DNA from: Acidobacteriota bacterium
GTDB taxonomy: Bacteria; Acidobacteriota; Blastocatellia; UBA7656
Direction: 5' to 3'
Assembly (NCBI GenBank): GCA_016201275.1
Contig: JACQDB010000036.1
Span: 85,751-149,750, forward strand
Length of the DNA stretch: 64,000 nt
The position numbers were made by a program, and so were the translations under genes. The number at the start of each line of letters is the position of its first letter. The stretch's first letter is position 1. Shown piece by piece: positions 17,058 to 26,804 of the stretch. The notes beneath the pieces were generated by a model that made no database searches, was not told the origin of the DNA, and saw nothing but the letters and a program-made list of their open reading frames with translations.

Positions 17058-18149
17058 TTATGCACGCACTTCTTGAACCGTCTTGGCTAATCGTCGCACG
17101 CCTTCTTCAATCTCAACGGGAGTGAGCGCGCAATATGGCAAGCGCAGAAAGCGCTCACCGCCAGCGTTCGGAAAGAACGCCAAGCCATCGGCGAGATTGA
17201 GATTTCGCTTCACCGCTTGCTTGCGTACAGCCGTCGTCTGTGTGCCTTCCGGCAAGCTCATCGAAATGAAAAAACCGCCATCGGGTCGCGTCGCTGTGGC
17301 TTCCGGCATATAGTGATCGAGCGCCGCCAGACAGGCATCCAGACGCGGCGCATACAGCGCCTTGAGCCTCTCGATTTGCGGCTCAAGCAAACCTCTGCGA
17401 CACCATTCATAGGTTACGCCGTGGGCAAAATATCCCGGTGAAATATAGGTGTCTTCGGCGACTTTGGCGATTTTCGCCAGCGTTTCCGCAGTGCCTAACG
17501 CAAAGCCTGCGCGCACGCCGGGAGCAATTAACTTGGTGAACGAACTCAGATGCAAGACGCGATGCGGAGCCATTGAAAACAGGGTCGGCGCGGCTTCACC
17601 GCGATAGCGCAACAAGCGATACGGCGCGTCTTCGAGCAGCATGAAATTATATTGCTCGGCCAGTTCAATGAGGCGTTGGCGTTTGGCCGCCGAGCAGGTT
17701 GCACCCGCAGGATTTTGAAAGTCCGGTATGAGATAAAATAATTTCGGCACACGCTTTTTCAACTGGTCTTCGAGCGCCGCAATATCGGGGCCGTCCGGTT
17801 CAAGCGCTATGCCTATCAACTCCGCTTGATGACGACGGAACAAGGTGATAGCGCGGTCGTAGCTAGGCGCTTCGGTCAGCACCAGATCACCCGCTTGAAT
17901 AAAATGACGGCAGATAAATTCAACCAGTTCGAGCGAGCCGTTGCCGGTGATGACCTGATTGGTTTCTACGCCCTGCCATTCGGCCAGCCACTCGCGTAAC
18001 GGCGCGAAGCCTTGCGCCGGGCCGTATTGTAAAATGGCTGCGCCGTGTTGCGCTAAAACGGTCTTGGCCGCCTCCTGTATTTCGTCAATGGGAAAAGACT
18101 CGACAGCAGGGATGCCGCGAGTGAAGTTAATCGGTTGCAATTCTGACAT
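17058..18149 (-). CDS. PLP-dependent aminotransferase (fold type I)
   Basis: 363 residues from the ATG at 18149, which has AGGA 7 nt upstream. The PLP lysine is in SSFTKLIAPGVRAGF, with ITGNGSLELVEF and YLIPDFQNPAG as cofactor-binding stretches. It is closest in pattern to the aromatic/2-aminoadipate aminotransferases related to MocR C-terminal domains, but has no winged-helix domain and so is a free enzyme. The amino-acid substrate cannot be read from the sequence. Confidence 0.87.
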   Translation of the reverse strand: MSELQPINFTRGIPAVESFPIDEIQEAAKTVLAQHGAAILQYGPAQGFAPLREWLAEWQGVETNQVITGNGSLELVEFICRHFIQAGDLVLTEAPSYDRAITLFRRHQAELIGIALEPDGPDIAALEDQLKKRVPKLFYLIPDFQNPAGATCSAAKRQRLIELAEQYNFMLLEDAPYRLLRYRGEAAPTLFSMAPHRVLHLSSFTKLIAPGVRAGFALGTAETLAKIAKVAEDTYISPGYFAHGVTYEWCRRGLLEPQIERLKALYAPRLDACLAALDHYMPEATATRPDGGFFISMSLPEGTQTTAVRKQAVKRNLNLADGLAFFPNAGGERFLRLPYCALTPVEIEEGVRRLAKTVQEVRA

Positions 18150-18341
18150 GGTCAATTCCTGAGAGAATAAAATTCATGCGTCCTCTGACCGTAGAGAGAA
18201 AATAGAAAAGCTCAACCGTAGAGAATTCGCAGATGTTGCTCTGGTAAATAAACCAGCAAAAGTTTTGCCATGCAAAGCCGCCGGTTTCAGATTTGGCAGA
18301 TGCGTGGTTTTACCTTTGCCTTTTTACTTTTGCCTTTCGAT

Positions 18342-19661
18342 TTACGGTTTCAAACGATACAGCATACGCGGGAAGGGAATGGTTTCGCGTATGTGTTCGA
18401 TGCCGCACAGCCACGCCGTACAACGCTCTATGCCCATGCCGAAACCGCCGTGCGGAAAGGTTCCGTACTTTCGCAAATCCAGATACCAGTCAAACGCCTC
18501 TTCCGGCAAACCGTGTTCGTGAATCTGTTTCAACAGATACTGCAAATCCTCGGCGCGCTGTCCGCCGCCTATGACTTCGCCGTACCCTTCCGGGGCCAGC
18601 ACGTCAACGCACATGGCCAGATCGGGGCGCTCCGGGTCGGGCTTCATGTAAAACGCTTTCACTGCCGCAGGGTAACGATGCACCATCACAGGGCGCTCGA
18701 ATTTGTTCGACAAATAGGTTTCATCAGGCGCACCGAAATCGCCGCCCCACACGAAATTATTTTCCACCTCGCCTTTGGCAAAACCTTCCTGCAACATCTT
18801 CACCGCATCGTCATATTGCAAACGCGGAAACGGGGTTTCGATCAATTCCAGCTTCGTCACATCGCGTTCGAGTTCCGCCAATTCCTTGCGGCGATTTTCC
18901 AGCACGCGATGCACGATGAAGGTGATGAAGTTTTCCGCCAAGCTCATCACGTCGTCTAAATCTGCATACGCGACTTCCGGCTCGACCATCCAGAATTCCG
19001 TCAGGTGTCGGCGGGTCTTCGATTTTTCAGCGCGAAAGGTCGGCCCGAAACAATAGACTTTGCCAAAAGCCGCTGCGGTCGCTTCGTTATAAAGCTGCCC
19101 CGATTGCGTCAGGTAGGCCGACGTGTCGTCGAAATAATTGACCTCGAAAAGATTGGTCGTGCCTTCACAAGCGGCAGGTGTAAAGATGGGCGTGTCCATC
19201 AACAGAAAGCCGTTTGAATCAAAAAAGTCACGCACGGCGCGAATGATTTCGGCGCGGATAGAAAGGATCGCGTGTTGTTTCTGAGAACGCAGCCACAGAT
19301 GGCGATTGTCCATCAGGAATTCCACGCCGTGTTCTTTCGGCGTAATCGGGTAGGCTTCGGCGAGGTGAACAATTTCCAACTCTTTCACATCGAGTTCAAA
19401 AACGCCGGGTTGTTTAGGATGCTCGCGCACTTCGCCTTTGACGATGAGGGACGATTCCTGAGTGAGCGTGTTCACATCATTCCAGAGTTTTTCATCAACG
19501 CCGGGTTTGAACACTACGCCTTGAATAATGCCTGAGCCGTCGCGTATTTGTGGAAAGGCGAGTTTACCGCTCGAGCGTATGTTATAAAGCCAGCCTTTGA
19601 TGGTGACGACTTCGCCAACGTGGTTTGCAATATCGCGTATATAAGTCTGCTCCATGTTCAC
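18342..19661 (-). CDS. asnS: Asparaginyl-tRNA synthetase
   Basis: Class IIb aminoacyl-tRNA synthetase, 439 residues. An N-terminal OB-fold anticodon domain (about 12-100) is followed by the catalytic core: motif 2 [21 protein letters not shown] and motif 3 GFGMGIERC near the C-terminus. The length and [18 protein letters not shown] fit AsnRS rather than AspRS. It is a single-copy essential type of gene and shows no damage. Confidence 0.96.
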   Translation of the reverse strand: MNMEQTYIRDIANHVGEVVTIKGWLYNIRSSGKLAFPQIRDGSGIIQGVVFKPGVDEKLWNDVNTLTQESSLIVKGEVREHPKQPGVFELDVKELEIVHLAEAYPITPKEHGVEFLMDNRHLWLRSQKQHAILSIRAEIIRAVRDFFDSNGFLLMDTPIFTPAACEGTTNLFEVNYFDDTSAYLTQSGQLYNEATAAAFGKVYCFGPTFRAEKSKTRRHLTEFWMVEPEVAYADLDDVMSLAENFITFIVHRVLENRRKELAELERDVTKLELIETPFPRLQYDDAVKMLQEGFAKGEVENNFVWGGDFGAPDETYLSNKFERPVMVHRYPAAVKAFYMKPDPERPDLAMCVDVLAPEGYGEVIGGGQRAEDLQYLLKQIHEHGLPEEAFDWYLDLRKYGTFPHGGFGMGIERCTAWLCGIEHIRETIPFPRMLYRLKP

Positions 19662-19754
19662 TCCTGAAAAAATGATTGCCTGCTTGAAACGACTATCCTA
19701 CTACAGCGAGGGGGGACAAAAAAAGCGGGGCAAGCTTAGGAAATGTCTTTACGA

Positions 19755-19945
19755 AGTTTTGTTGTGCGTCGAGTCCGCGAAGCGGAACGCTGAGTAGCGT
19801 GCAAGGTAAAAATTTTAGCCCGCGAAGCGGGTGAAAGCATATAGCCCAGCGTGGAGCGAAGCGGAACGCTGGGTAGAGTGCAAGGCAAAATCCTAGCCCA
19901 CGAAGCGGGTGATAGAGAACGGGCTATCACCCGCTTCGCGGGTTT
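19755..19945. repeat. Tandem palindromic repeat block (TAGCCCGC..GCGGG type)
   Basis: Two imperfect copies of a unit of about 85 bp. Each has GCGAAGCGGAACGCTG-GTAG, a CAAGGCAAAAT-like spacer and a palindromic TAGCCCGCGAAGCGGGTGA. An inverted pair then follows, GCGGGTGATAG/CTATCACCCGC around 19904-19935. Related palindromes occur at 63914-63966. The block replaces the 5' part of the ATPase gene that follows. Confidence 0.6.
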
Positions 19946-19974
19946 GAAGATTTGCCTGAGAAGTTGCGCCTTGA

Positions 19975-20866
19975 AGATACTTGGGGGCTGGCTTTTTTTC
20001 AAAAGAGAATTAGAGGCTCAAATTGAAAATATCTTGATTGACGAGGCGAATCAGCGACGAGTATTGAACATAAGCTTTGTCCCACAATCCCAAACTTATC
20101 GTTTTTTTTAGAAACAGAATCAGGTTCAGAAACCTCTCTTGAGTTTCAAAGCCCTTTTCCTCCTATATGCGCGGCACACCAAGATTCGGAAAAAGAAACT
20201 CAACGAGCCGCATGATTATTCAGCCCGTTGCACTGCTCGCGCCGAATCTTGGTGTGCCGCGCATATAGATCAATGACCGTGCCTCCAGTCAAGTTTAATG
20301 GAAAGTCCATGCGTGTTGGTGTGGCGATTGGCAATAAGCGGCATTCAATTCAAGAAGAGGCAACCTTATTTAGCAAGATTGATGATGCGAGTCGCAAAGA
20401 TGAGTTAATCAAGCCTTTGAAATTCTTGGACAACAGATTGCGCGACTTAGCCGTTTCTGTCGCCAGCGGAACTCCGATGATAAATTGTGATATAGGTCTT
20501 GGGCAGCGAATTCCGCTTTCACAGATGGGTGAAGGTATGGCGCACTTCTTCTCTGTTATTTCTGAAATTGTTCATACGGCAAACGGAGTGGTGTTGATTG
20601 ATGAAATAGATAATGGCTTGCACTACTCGGTAATGGTTGATGTTTGGAAAGCGATTGCCCAAGCCGCTGAAAAATCTGATACACAAATTTTTGCCACGAC
20701 GCATAGCTTTGAGTGCATACGCGCTGCTCATCAGGCATTCTCGGAGCGATATGTTTATGATTTGCGATTGCATCGCCTGGAACGAGTTAAGGATGAAATT
20801 AGGGCGATCACTTATGACCAAGAGATGCTTGAGGCGGCGCTGATGACAGACTTGGAGGTGCGTTGA
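19975..20866 (+). pseudogene. Decayed AAA/OLD-like ATPase, interrupted by a MITE
   Basis: C-terminal part of an AAA15/OLD-like ATPase. The intact piece (ATG 20273 to 20866, 197 residues) carries the signature LSQMGEGMAHFF, Walker B VLIDEIDNGLH, and the switch histidine in FATTHSFECI, but there is no Walker A. Upstream, 19975-20110 encodes ELEAQIENILIDEANQRR and ISFVPQSQTYRFF, then hits TAG after a run of eight T; one extra T would keep the frame open. A family B MITE at 20164-20267 splits the rest. Removing the MITE and one TA joins SPFPP to RSMTVPPVKF in frame. The gene overlaps its downstream partner by 4 nt. Confidence 0.75.
20164..20267. mobile_element. MITE-like element, family B, copy 2
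   Basis: 104 bp, with perfect 26-bp terminal inverted repeats at 20164-20189 and 20242-20267 beginning TATATGCGCGGCACACCAAG. The outermost TA pairs are the likely target duplication. It lies inside the ATPase reading frame. Confidence 0.85.
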
Positions 20867-21513
20867 TGATGGCTCCAATTCTTCCTCAAGGGCTACAACG
20901 AGCAGGGGCAAGGTCGCCCATCACGTACTCAAAAGTTTTACTGGTCGAAGGACAGACGCCGTTTCAGTTTTTCAAAGCACTATTAAAAAATCTAGGGTTG
21001 GATAATCAAATTGAGATTCGTAACTTTGGTGGCGTAAGGGATGTCGCCGCCTTTCTCAAGGCTCTTGTTGGCACGGATGGTTTTGATCAAGTCCTCTCTC
21101 TTGGTCTTGTGCGTGATGCTGAAGAAAATGCCCTCAGTGCCTTTGATTCCGTAACGGATTGCCTGAAACGCGCAAGCTTGAACTCGCCTTCAACGCCTGC
21201 CGCCAGATCTCAGGGAACCCCTGTGATCTCCATTTTTATTTTGCCTGACAACACCCAATCGGGAATGCTGGAAACCCTCTATTTGCAAGCCGTCAGCAAT
21301 GATTCAGCAATGAAGTGTATAGATGAATTCTTTGATTGTTTAAGTGGAAAAGGCGTTCAACTGCCTGATAATTTAGATAAAGCTCGGATTCAAACCTATC
21401 TTGCTTCAAGAGAAAAATCAGGCTTGCTTCTTGGTCAAGCCGCGCACGCCGGTTATTTATTTTGGGGTCATCCAGCCTTCGATTCGCTGAAACAATTTTT
21501 GCTCTCTCTCTGA
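20863..21513 (+). CDS. DUF3226/TOPRIM-like partner protein
   Basis: 216 residues. LLVEGQTPFQFFKALL near residues 26-41 resembles the first acidic strand-helix of TOPRIM-fold proteins (VEGxxD...FF), and SLGLVRDAEENALSAF around 81-96 resembles the D-x-D type second motif. I assign it to the DUF3226 group with moderate confidence. Its ATG overlaps the stop of the ATPase gene (ATGA-like), so the two belonged to one module: an ATPase plus a TOPRIM-like protein, as in OLD/PARIS-type defence pairs. Since the ATPase is broken, this gene may be a relic. Confidence 0.65.
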   Translation: MMMAPILPQGLQRAGARSPITYSKVLLVEGQTPFQFFKALLKNLGLDNQIEIRNFGGVRDVAAFLKALVGTDGFDQVLSLGLVRDAEENALSAFDSVTDCLKRASLNSPSTPAARSQGTPVISIFILPDNTQSGMLETLYLQAVSNDSAMKCIDEFFDCLSGKGVQLPDNLDKARIQTYLASREKSGLLLGQAAHAGYLFWGHPAFDSLKQFLLSL

Positions 21514-22629
21514 TTACTTGATCGAATCAAGAAACTCGCGGTTGGTTTTGGTCTCTTGCAGTTTCTTTATCAGCATCTCCATCGCTTCCGTAGGTTTTTT
21601 CTCTGCCAGAGCGCGGCGCAACAGGGTTATCTTTGGCAAGGTCTCGGCGTCAAAAAGTTTCTCTTCTTTGCGCGTCCCGGATTTTGAAATGTCAATCGCC
21701 GGAAAGACGCGGCGTTCAGCGAGCCTTCTATCCAAAACGATTTCTGAATTGCCTGTGCCTTTGAACTCCTGAAAGATGACTTCATCCATTTGGCTGCCGG
21801 TGTCTATCAAGGCAGTGCCGATAATCGTTAAGCTGCCGCCCTCTTCGGCCTTGCGCGCCGCGCCGAAAAATTTTCGCGGAAATTCCATCGCCCGCGAATC
21901 CACACCGCCAGACATAGTGCGCCCACGCCGGTTGGTGTCGCGATTGGAGGCGCGTGCCAAGCGCGTAATCGAATCAAGCAACATCACCACATCTTTGCCG
22001 CTTTCGACCAGGCGCTTGACGTGTTCCAACATCAAACGGGCAACTTGTAAATGCAGATCATTTTCTTGATCGGACGACGAGGCAATGACTTCGCCGCGCA
22101 CGCGGCGTTTCAAGTGCGTGACCTCTTCGGGGCGCTCGTCAATCAATAAAACCACCAGCAGACATTCCGGGTGATTGTCGGCTACGGATTCGGCGATCTC
22201 TTCAATCAAAGTGGTCTTGCCGGTTTTGGGCGGCGCGACAATCAAGCCGCGCTGGCCTTTGCCAATCGGCGCGATTAAATCAATGACGCGCATCGAAAGC
22301 TTGTCATTGCCCAACGACAACTCTAATCGTTCGGTCGGGTCAACGCTGGTGAGTTGATTAAAATCCGGTCTCTGCGTATAGGCTTCCAGGCTTAATTCAT
22401 TGATGCTTTCGAGAGTTTCCAGAGCCTCGGCCTGACTGCGCCCACCGGGCGCTGGGGCGCTGGTGCCGCACAGCAAAACGCCTTCGCGCAGCTTGAATTG
22501 CTGAATCAGATGGCGCGGCACGAAGAAGTCTTTGGGGGTGGGCAGAAAGTTATTGCTCATCTGACGCAGAAAGCCAAAGCCTTTTTCGTGAATTTGTAAA
22601 ACCCCTGTAGCCATTGGTTGTGATTCCAT
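21514..22629 (-). CDS. rho: Transcription termination factor Rho
   Basis: Ring-shaped RNA-dependent ATPase that ends transcription. 371 residues, shorter than the 419 of E. coli: it starts close to the cold-shock-like RNA-binding domain (VLQIHEKGFGFLRQ) and lacks the helical N-terminal subdomain. Walker A is APPKTGKTTL, Walker B VVMLLDSITRLARASN, and the R and Q loops (MSGGVDSRA, GGSLTIIGTALIDTGS) are intact. An internal ATG six residues in is a possible alternative start. Confidence 0.97.
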   Translation of the reverse strand: MESQPMATGVLQIHEKGFGFLRQMSNNFLPTPKDFFVPRHLIQQFKLREGVLLCGTSAPAPGGRSQAEALETLESINELSLEAYTQRPDFNQLTSVDPTERLELSLGNDKLSMRVIDLIAPIGKGQRGLIVAPPKTGKTTLIEEIAESVADNHPECLLVVLLIDERPEEVTHLKRRVRGEVIASSSDQENDLHLQVARLMLEHVKRLVESGKDVVMLLDSITRLARASNRDTNRRGRTMSGGVDSRAMEFPRKFFGAARKAEEGGSLTIIGTALIDTGSQMDEVIFQEFKGTGNSEIVLDRRLAERRVFPAIDISKSGTRKEEKLFDAETLPKITLLRRALAEKKPTEAMEMLIKKLQETKTNREFLDSIK

Positions 22630-22668
22630 TATGAAACATCCTTTAAAAGATTTTGGCTCTTCTCATTT

Positions 22669-24933
22669 TCACTGCGGTAAATCAAGCAGCACCTCTGTTT
22701 CGCCGAGCATCACTTCACGCCCCAAGGTCGTCAGCCCTGCGATGGGGTACACGCCTTCCTTGATGGTGATGCAATCGGCCTGAATCAACGCTTTGATATA
22801 AGCTGATATTTCATCCTGCGACAACTCTTTCAACAAGCCATAAGTCGAAAGTTGATCGAGATGATTTTCCCTGATCTGTTTCGATTTCGAGCCTTTCAAG
22901 ACAGCGGCAACCGCGCCTTTGCCGAAGCGGTTTTTCATACGCGCCACGCAACTCAAAATCTTTTTCACTACAATTACCTCCGCCGCCGTCAACTGGCGTC
23001 CGCGAGCCTGTAGCGCTGCAACCGGCGGCGCATTCTGCAAGGCATCGCGTTCCGATAGTTGCCGCAGTTGATTGCGTAAGGCGGCTCCTTTGGGCGCTTG
23101 GTCGAGCAACTGTTTGTCATAATCACTCGGCGCAGCAGGACGGCTAGGCGGCACGGTGTGAACGCTTGTTGGAGCCGCGCCGGGGATGGTCAACGTCCCT
23201 GGTTTTGCCGGAGCCGGAGAAATTTGCAACGAACCTGCATGAGGCGCGCAGCTAGAACAAGTGCCGCAGTTGACGATGTGTTTGCGCTCGCCGAAATAAT
23301 TTAAGATAAAGCCGCGAAGACATTTCTTATAATACCCGTAATCGAGCATCTTTCGCATCTTCCATTGTTCAGCCGCCAAACGCGCCGCCAACTCTTTTCT
23401 ATCGAAGCGCAAAACTTTCGGCGGCTCTTGGTCTAAAATATGAATGCCGCGCCCTTGATAGGCATTGCGATATTCAAGCACGCCGAGCGCCGATAGATTC
23501 GACAGGGCTCTCCGAACTTCGTTTTCACTCAAGCCGAGCGTTGCGATAATCGCATTCACATCGAACTCGGCGGGCTGGCGTTGGCTGACATTGCGATTGA
23601 AGATCAAATCGCGCAGCACGCCGCCTTCATTCAATTCATCCGAAACGGCGGCGAGCGCTTCATCTATAGACCTTTGCAACGACGCCAACAAGGCGGTATT
23701 CGCGGGGCGACCTCTTTCGATATGCCCGGCTTTTTCCAGCACCACGAGCGCCGAATAAATAGACATTTCATTTTTGACGCGCAAGCGCGCCGCTATCTCT
23801 TTGGCCGACAACTCGACATATTCGCTTCCGCAACCGGCGATCTCTTCATAGACATCTTCAATTAATTCGGGTGGCGGGTGCGAGCCTTCTATGAAAAACT
23901 GCTGCGTGCGGGTGTCTGCATAATTGAACAGCAATAGGCAATCCGATGGCAACCCATCACGACCGGCGCGCCCGACTTCCTGATAATAGGCTTCGATGGT
24001 GCCGGGAATATGATAATGCACCACGAAGCGTATGTCCGATTTATCTATGCCCATGCCGAAAGCGTTGGTAGCGATAATCGCTTGGCAGTCGCCGCTCATG
24101 AATTTTTCCTGCGCCCGCGACCGCTCCTGGTCGGTCAAGCCCGCGTGATAAGCCTCGACATCCAAATCCGCCATCTTGAGTTTGGCGGAAATCTGTTCGA
24201 CGGCTTTGCGAGTGGCGGCGTAAATAATGCCGGAGCCTTTTGATGCGGTTAAGAGATTTTTTATCGTTGTCAGTTTCTCTTTTTCGGTCGCCGTATGCAA
24301 CACGCGCAAGGCCAGATTCGGGCGGTCAAATCCGGCTACGAAGACGCGGGGATTTTCCAAGCCGAGTTGCGCCGAGATGTCTTCGCGGACTTTTTGCGTC
24401 GCCGTCGCGGTCAAGGCTATGACCTGCGGGTTGCCCAATTGCTCGGACGCCTGTTTGAGTTTCAAATAATCGGGGCGAAAATCATGCCCCCAATGCGATA
24501 TGCAGTGCGCTTCATCAATGGCCAGCAAACGCACGCCGATTTCGGAAATGGATTCGATGAAGGCTTCGCTGCGAAAGCGTTCGGGAGCGATATAGACCAG
24601 CTTATAAACGCCGCGACGGATTTCGCTCAAACGCTTTTTCAATTCGCCATAAGCCAGCGAACTGTTGATGAAAGTTGTAGGAATTTTGCGGGCGATGAGC
24701 GCGTCAACCTGGTCTTTCATCAGCGCGATGAGCGGCGAAACCACCAGCGTCACGCCGTCTAACATCATCGCTGGCAGTTGATAGCACAGCGATTTCCCGC
24801 CACCCGTAGGCATGACGACTACCGCGTTTTCGCCTTTTAAGACCGCGTCAATAACTTCGGCCTGTCCTTCACGAAACTCGGTAAAGCCAAAATGAATTTG
24901 CAGAGCTTGCCGCGCTCTGACCTCAACGCTCAC
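22669..24933 (-). CDS. recQ: ATP-dependent DNA helicase RecQ
   Basis: 754-residue 3'-5' DNA helicase. Motif I VMPTGGGKSLCYQLP, DEAH box AIDEAHCISHWGHDFRP and motif VI YQEVGRAGRDGLPS are all present. The zinc-binding cysteines appear in KKCLRGFILNYFGE and NCGTCSSC. A linker rich in Ala/Pro (about 570-610) leads to a winged-helix RQC-type domain (LDQLSTYGLLKELSQDE). There is no HRDC domain. It is divergent from the DUF4291 gene, the start region lying at 24934-25074. Confidence 0.95.
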   Translation of the reverse strand: MSVEVRARQALQIHFGFTEFREGQAEVIDAVLKGENAVVVMPTGGGKSLCYQLPAMMLDGVTLVVSPLIALMKDQVDALIARKIPTTFINSSLAYGELKKRLSEIRRGVYKLVYIAPERFRSEAFIESISEIGVRLLAIDEAHCISHWGHDFRPDYLKLKQASEQLGNPQVIALTATATQKVREDISAQLGLENPRVFVAGFDRPNLALRVLHTATEKEKLTTIKNLLTASKGSGIIYAATRKAVEQISAKLKMADLDVEAYHAGLTDQERSRAQEKFMSGDCQAIIATNAFGMGIDKSDIRFVVHYHIPGTIEAYYQEVGRAGRDGLPSDCLLLFNYADTRTQQFFIEGSHPPPELIEDVYEEIAGCGSEYVELSAKEIAARLRVKNEMSIYSALVVLEKAGHIERGRPANTALLASLQRSIDEALAAVSDELNEGGVLRDLIFNRNVSQRQPAEFDVNAIIATLGLSENEVRRALSNLSALGVLEYRNAYQGRGIHILDQEPPKVLRFDRKELAARLAAEQWKMRKMLDYGYYKKCLRGFILNYFGERKHIVNCGTCSSCAPHAGSLQISPAPAKPGTLTIPGAAPTSVHTVPPSRPAAPSDYDKQLLDQAPKGAALRNQLRQLSERDALQNAPPVAALQARGRQLTAAEVIVVKKILSCVARMKNRFGKGAVAAVLKGSKSKQIRENHLDQLSTYGLLKELSQDEISAYIKALIQADCITIKEGVYPIAGLTTLGREVMLGETEVLLDLPQ

Positions 24934-25074
24934 AATAAATTCCTCAAAAAAACTCAGCCGATCTGGAGTGATGCAACGCGAAAGGGTTGGCTGAATGACA
25001 AAGATAGCACGGCGCGTGAAGCATACTCAAATTTGCATTCCAATCTGCATAATAGTTGTGCCACAATCTCGCCC

Positions 25075-25656
25075 ATGATGAGAAAAATTTACGCCCATTA
25101 TGATGACGAAGGCATCACCGTTTATCAGGCTTTCAACCCTGCCATTGTCGAGGCAGCCATTGCCAAAGGCACTTTTGGCAGAGGCTTCAACTTGGAGCGT
25201 ATGACTTGGATCAAGCCGTCTTTCGGCTGGATGCTGTACCGTTCCGGGTATGCGGAAAAGCACAATCAGGAAGCCATTTTGAAAATCAAGCTGACGCATG
25301 AGGGGTTTCAGGAAATTCTCCGTCAATCGGTCGAAACCGTTTATAACCCCAAACTATTTGCCTCGGAAGCCCAGTGGAGAACGGCGTTGGCGAAATCGGA
25401 AGTACGTCATCAATGGGACCCTGAACGCGCCATCAACGGCGAAAAACTGGAGCGCAGAGCTATTCAAATCGGCATCAAAGGCGACACCGTTAAGCATTAT
25501 GTCAACCAATGGATTTTGCGGCTTGAAGATGTCACTGCGCTTGCCAAACAGATTGCCTTGGCCAGCAAAGCCCGACGCCCTCTACCGTCGGTGCCTGAAG
25601 AGACCGTTTATCAAGTTGATGCAGCGTTGCAAAAAAGTCTAGGCATAAGTGTATAG
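25075..25656 (+). CDS. DUF4291 family protein
   Basis: 193 residues from the ATG at 25075. The family pattern is plain: YAHYDDEGITVYQAFNPAI, RMTWIKPSFGWMLYRSGYA and KHNQEAILKIKLTHEGF. DUF4291 proteins are widespread, single-domain and of unknown function. A longer open frame begins at 24892 but overlaps the recQ start and adds nothing family-like. Confidence 0.88.
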   Translation: MMRKIYAHYDDEGITVYQAFNPAIVEAAIAKGTFGRGFNLERMTWIKPSFGWMLYRSGYAEKHNQEAILKIKLTHEGFQEILRQSVETVYNPKLFASEAQWRTALAKSEVRHQWDPERAINGEKLERRAIQIGIKGDTVKHYVNQWILRLEDVTALAKQIALASKARRPLPSVPEETVYQVDAALQKSLGISV

Positions 25657-25660
25657 CAAT

Positions 25661-25966
25661 GGGCGCAAGTAAAAGTGCGACGCCAGCAAAAAAAAGCTTC
25701 CTTGTCGCAGCCTTGAAAGGGCGAAATTCTATAGCCTAGTGCATCGCGCTAGGAAAGCGACCGCCCCAACGACTAGCCCTGCAAGGGCGCAATACTTCAC
25801 GCCGTCAACTATTATGCCCTTTCAGGGCTAGGAACGGATGGCCAGTGCGTCCCCAGCCCGTTGGACTGGGCTATTAAATTTCGCCCTTTCCGGGCTGGGA
25901 ACTCGCGCCGACGACAACGGCTGGTCACACCACTGTCCGAAACCGTGTCTCACTTTTACTTGCACC
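25661..25966. repeat. Repeat block with outer inverted repeats
   Basis: About 300 bp without a gene. Arms GCAAGTAAAAGTG (25665-25677) and CACTTTTACTTGC (about 25951-25963) bracket several short palindromes of the GCCCTGCAAGGGC and GCCCTTTCAGGGC kind. The short palindromes differ in spacing and sequence and have no spacer-repeat regularity. Confidence 0.55.
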
Positions 25967-26173
25967 CTATAGCAATTGAGGGCGTAAGGGTCGAGAGCGA
26001 TTCCCCAATGGCGAGTGCTGAAGCTTGCTTCCCGCCAGCGGTTTCTCTACGGCGTCGGTCCGTACCTGATGACGGCTTTGACCAGGTGCGCGATGGAAAA
26101 ATCGGTCTGAACCATCTTTGACATTGGCTGAGGGGATGCCTACAATTGCGAGTCTATCGTTGCGAGCAGACAG

Positions 26174-26737
26174 ATGCGAATATCAAAAGTTTATACCAAG
26201 ACCGGCGACCGTGGCGAAACCTCTTTGGTGGGCGGCAAGCGTGTCAGCAAAGCCTGCCAGCGGGTCAACGCTTATGGCGAAGTTGACGAATTGAACTCGA
26301 TCATCGGGTTGGCTCGCGCTTATCTGAATGATCGTGAAATTGATGACGCTTTGAGTTTGCTGCAAAATGATCTGTTCACTTTGGGCGCAGATTTAGCAAG
26401 CCCTGCCGAAATTCAAGTGCCGCGCATCAACGACGACTTCATCACCACTTTGGAAGAATTAGCCGATCAGTTTTTGCAGGAACTGGAACCCTTACAAGAA
26501 TTCATACTGCCCGGTGGTTGTCAGGCGGGCGCGGCTTTGCATCTGGCGCGCACCGTGGCGCGGCGCAGCGAACGTCAGGTCGTCGCGCTGACGAGCGAAG
26601 AAGAAGTAAACCCGGCGGCGATTATCTATTTGAATCGCCTCTCCGATTTGTTGTTCATTCTGGCGCGACTGGCCAACAAACGCGCCGGAGTGCCGGAAAA
26701 GATGACCGATTTCAGCAAAAGGAAAAAACAGTCTTGA
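26174..26737 (+). CDS. ATP:cob(I)alamin adenosyltransferase (PduO type)
   Basis: Transfers the adenosyl group of ATP to cob(I)alamin to make coenzyme B12. 187 residues. The N-terminal [20 protein letters not shown] is the ATP-binding signature of PduO/MMAB enzymes; [13 protein letters not shown] and [12 protein letters not shown] follow at the usual spacing. It heads a run of + strand genes with accD, separated by a strong hairpin. Confidence 0.95.
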   Translation: MRISKVYTKTGDRGETSLVGGKRVSKACQRVNAYGEVDELNSIIGLARAYLNDREIDDALSLLQNDLFTLGADLASPAEIQVPRINDDFITTLEELADQFLQELEPLQEFILPGGCQAGAALHLARTVARRSERQVVALTSEEEVNPAAIIYLNRLSDLLFILARLANKRAGVPEKMTDFSKRKKQS

Positions 26738-26787
26738 GTCCTGAGTCCTTAGTCCGGCGTCTGATGACGGACTAAGGACTCAGGACT
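26737..26787 (+). terminator. Perfect 20-bp hairpin between the adenosyltransferase gene and accD
   Basis: Arms AGTCCTGAGTCCTTAGTCCG and its exact complement surround an 11-nt loop. The hairpin starts at the stop codon of the upstream gene. No T-run follows, so it could be a terminator, an mRNA-end stabiliser or a mobile palindrome; the arms are built from repeated GAGTCC/TAGTCC words like those at 41891-42016. Confidence 0.55.
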
Positions 26788-26804
26788 GTTGGACGAAATG
26801 AACG

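Noticed and set aside
25700..25920. Possible CRISPR array of GCCCT..AGGGC repeats
   Set aside because: The palindromes differ from one another and have irregular spacing; no repeat of 25-40 bp with unique spacers is present.
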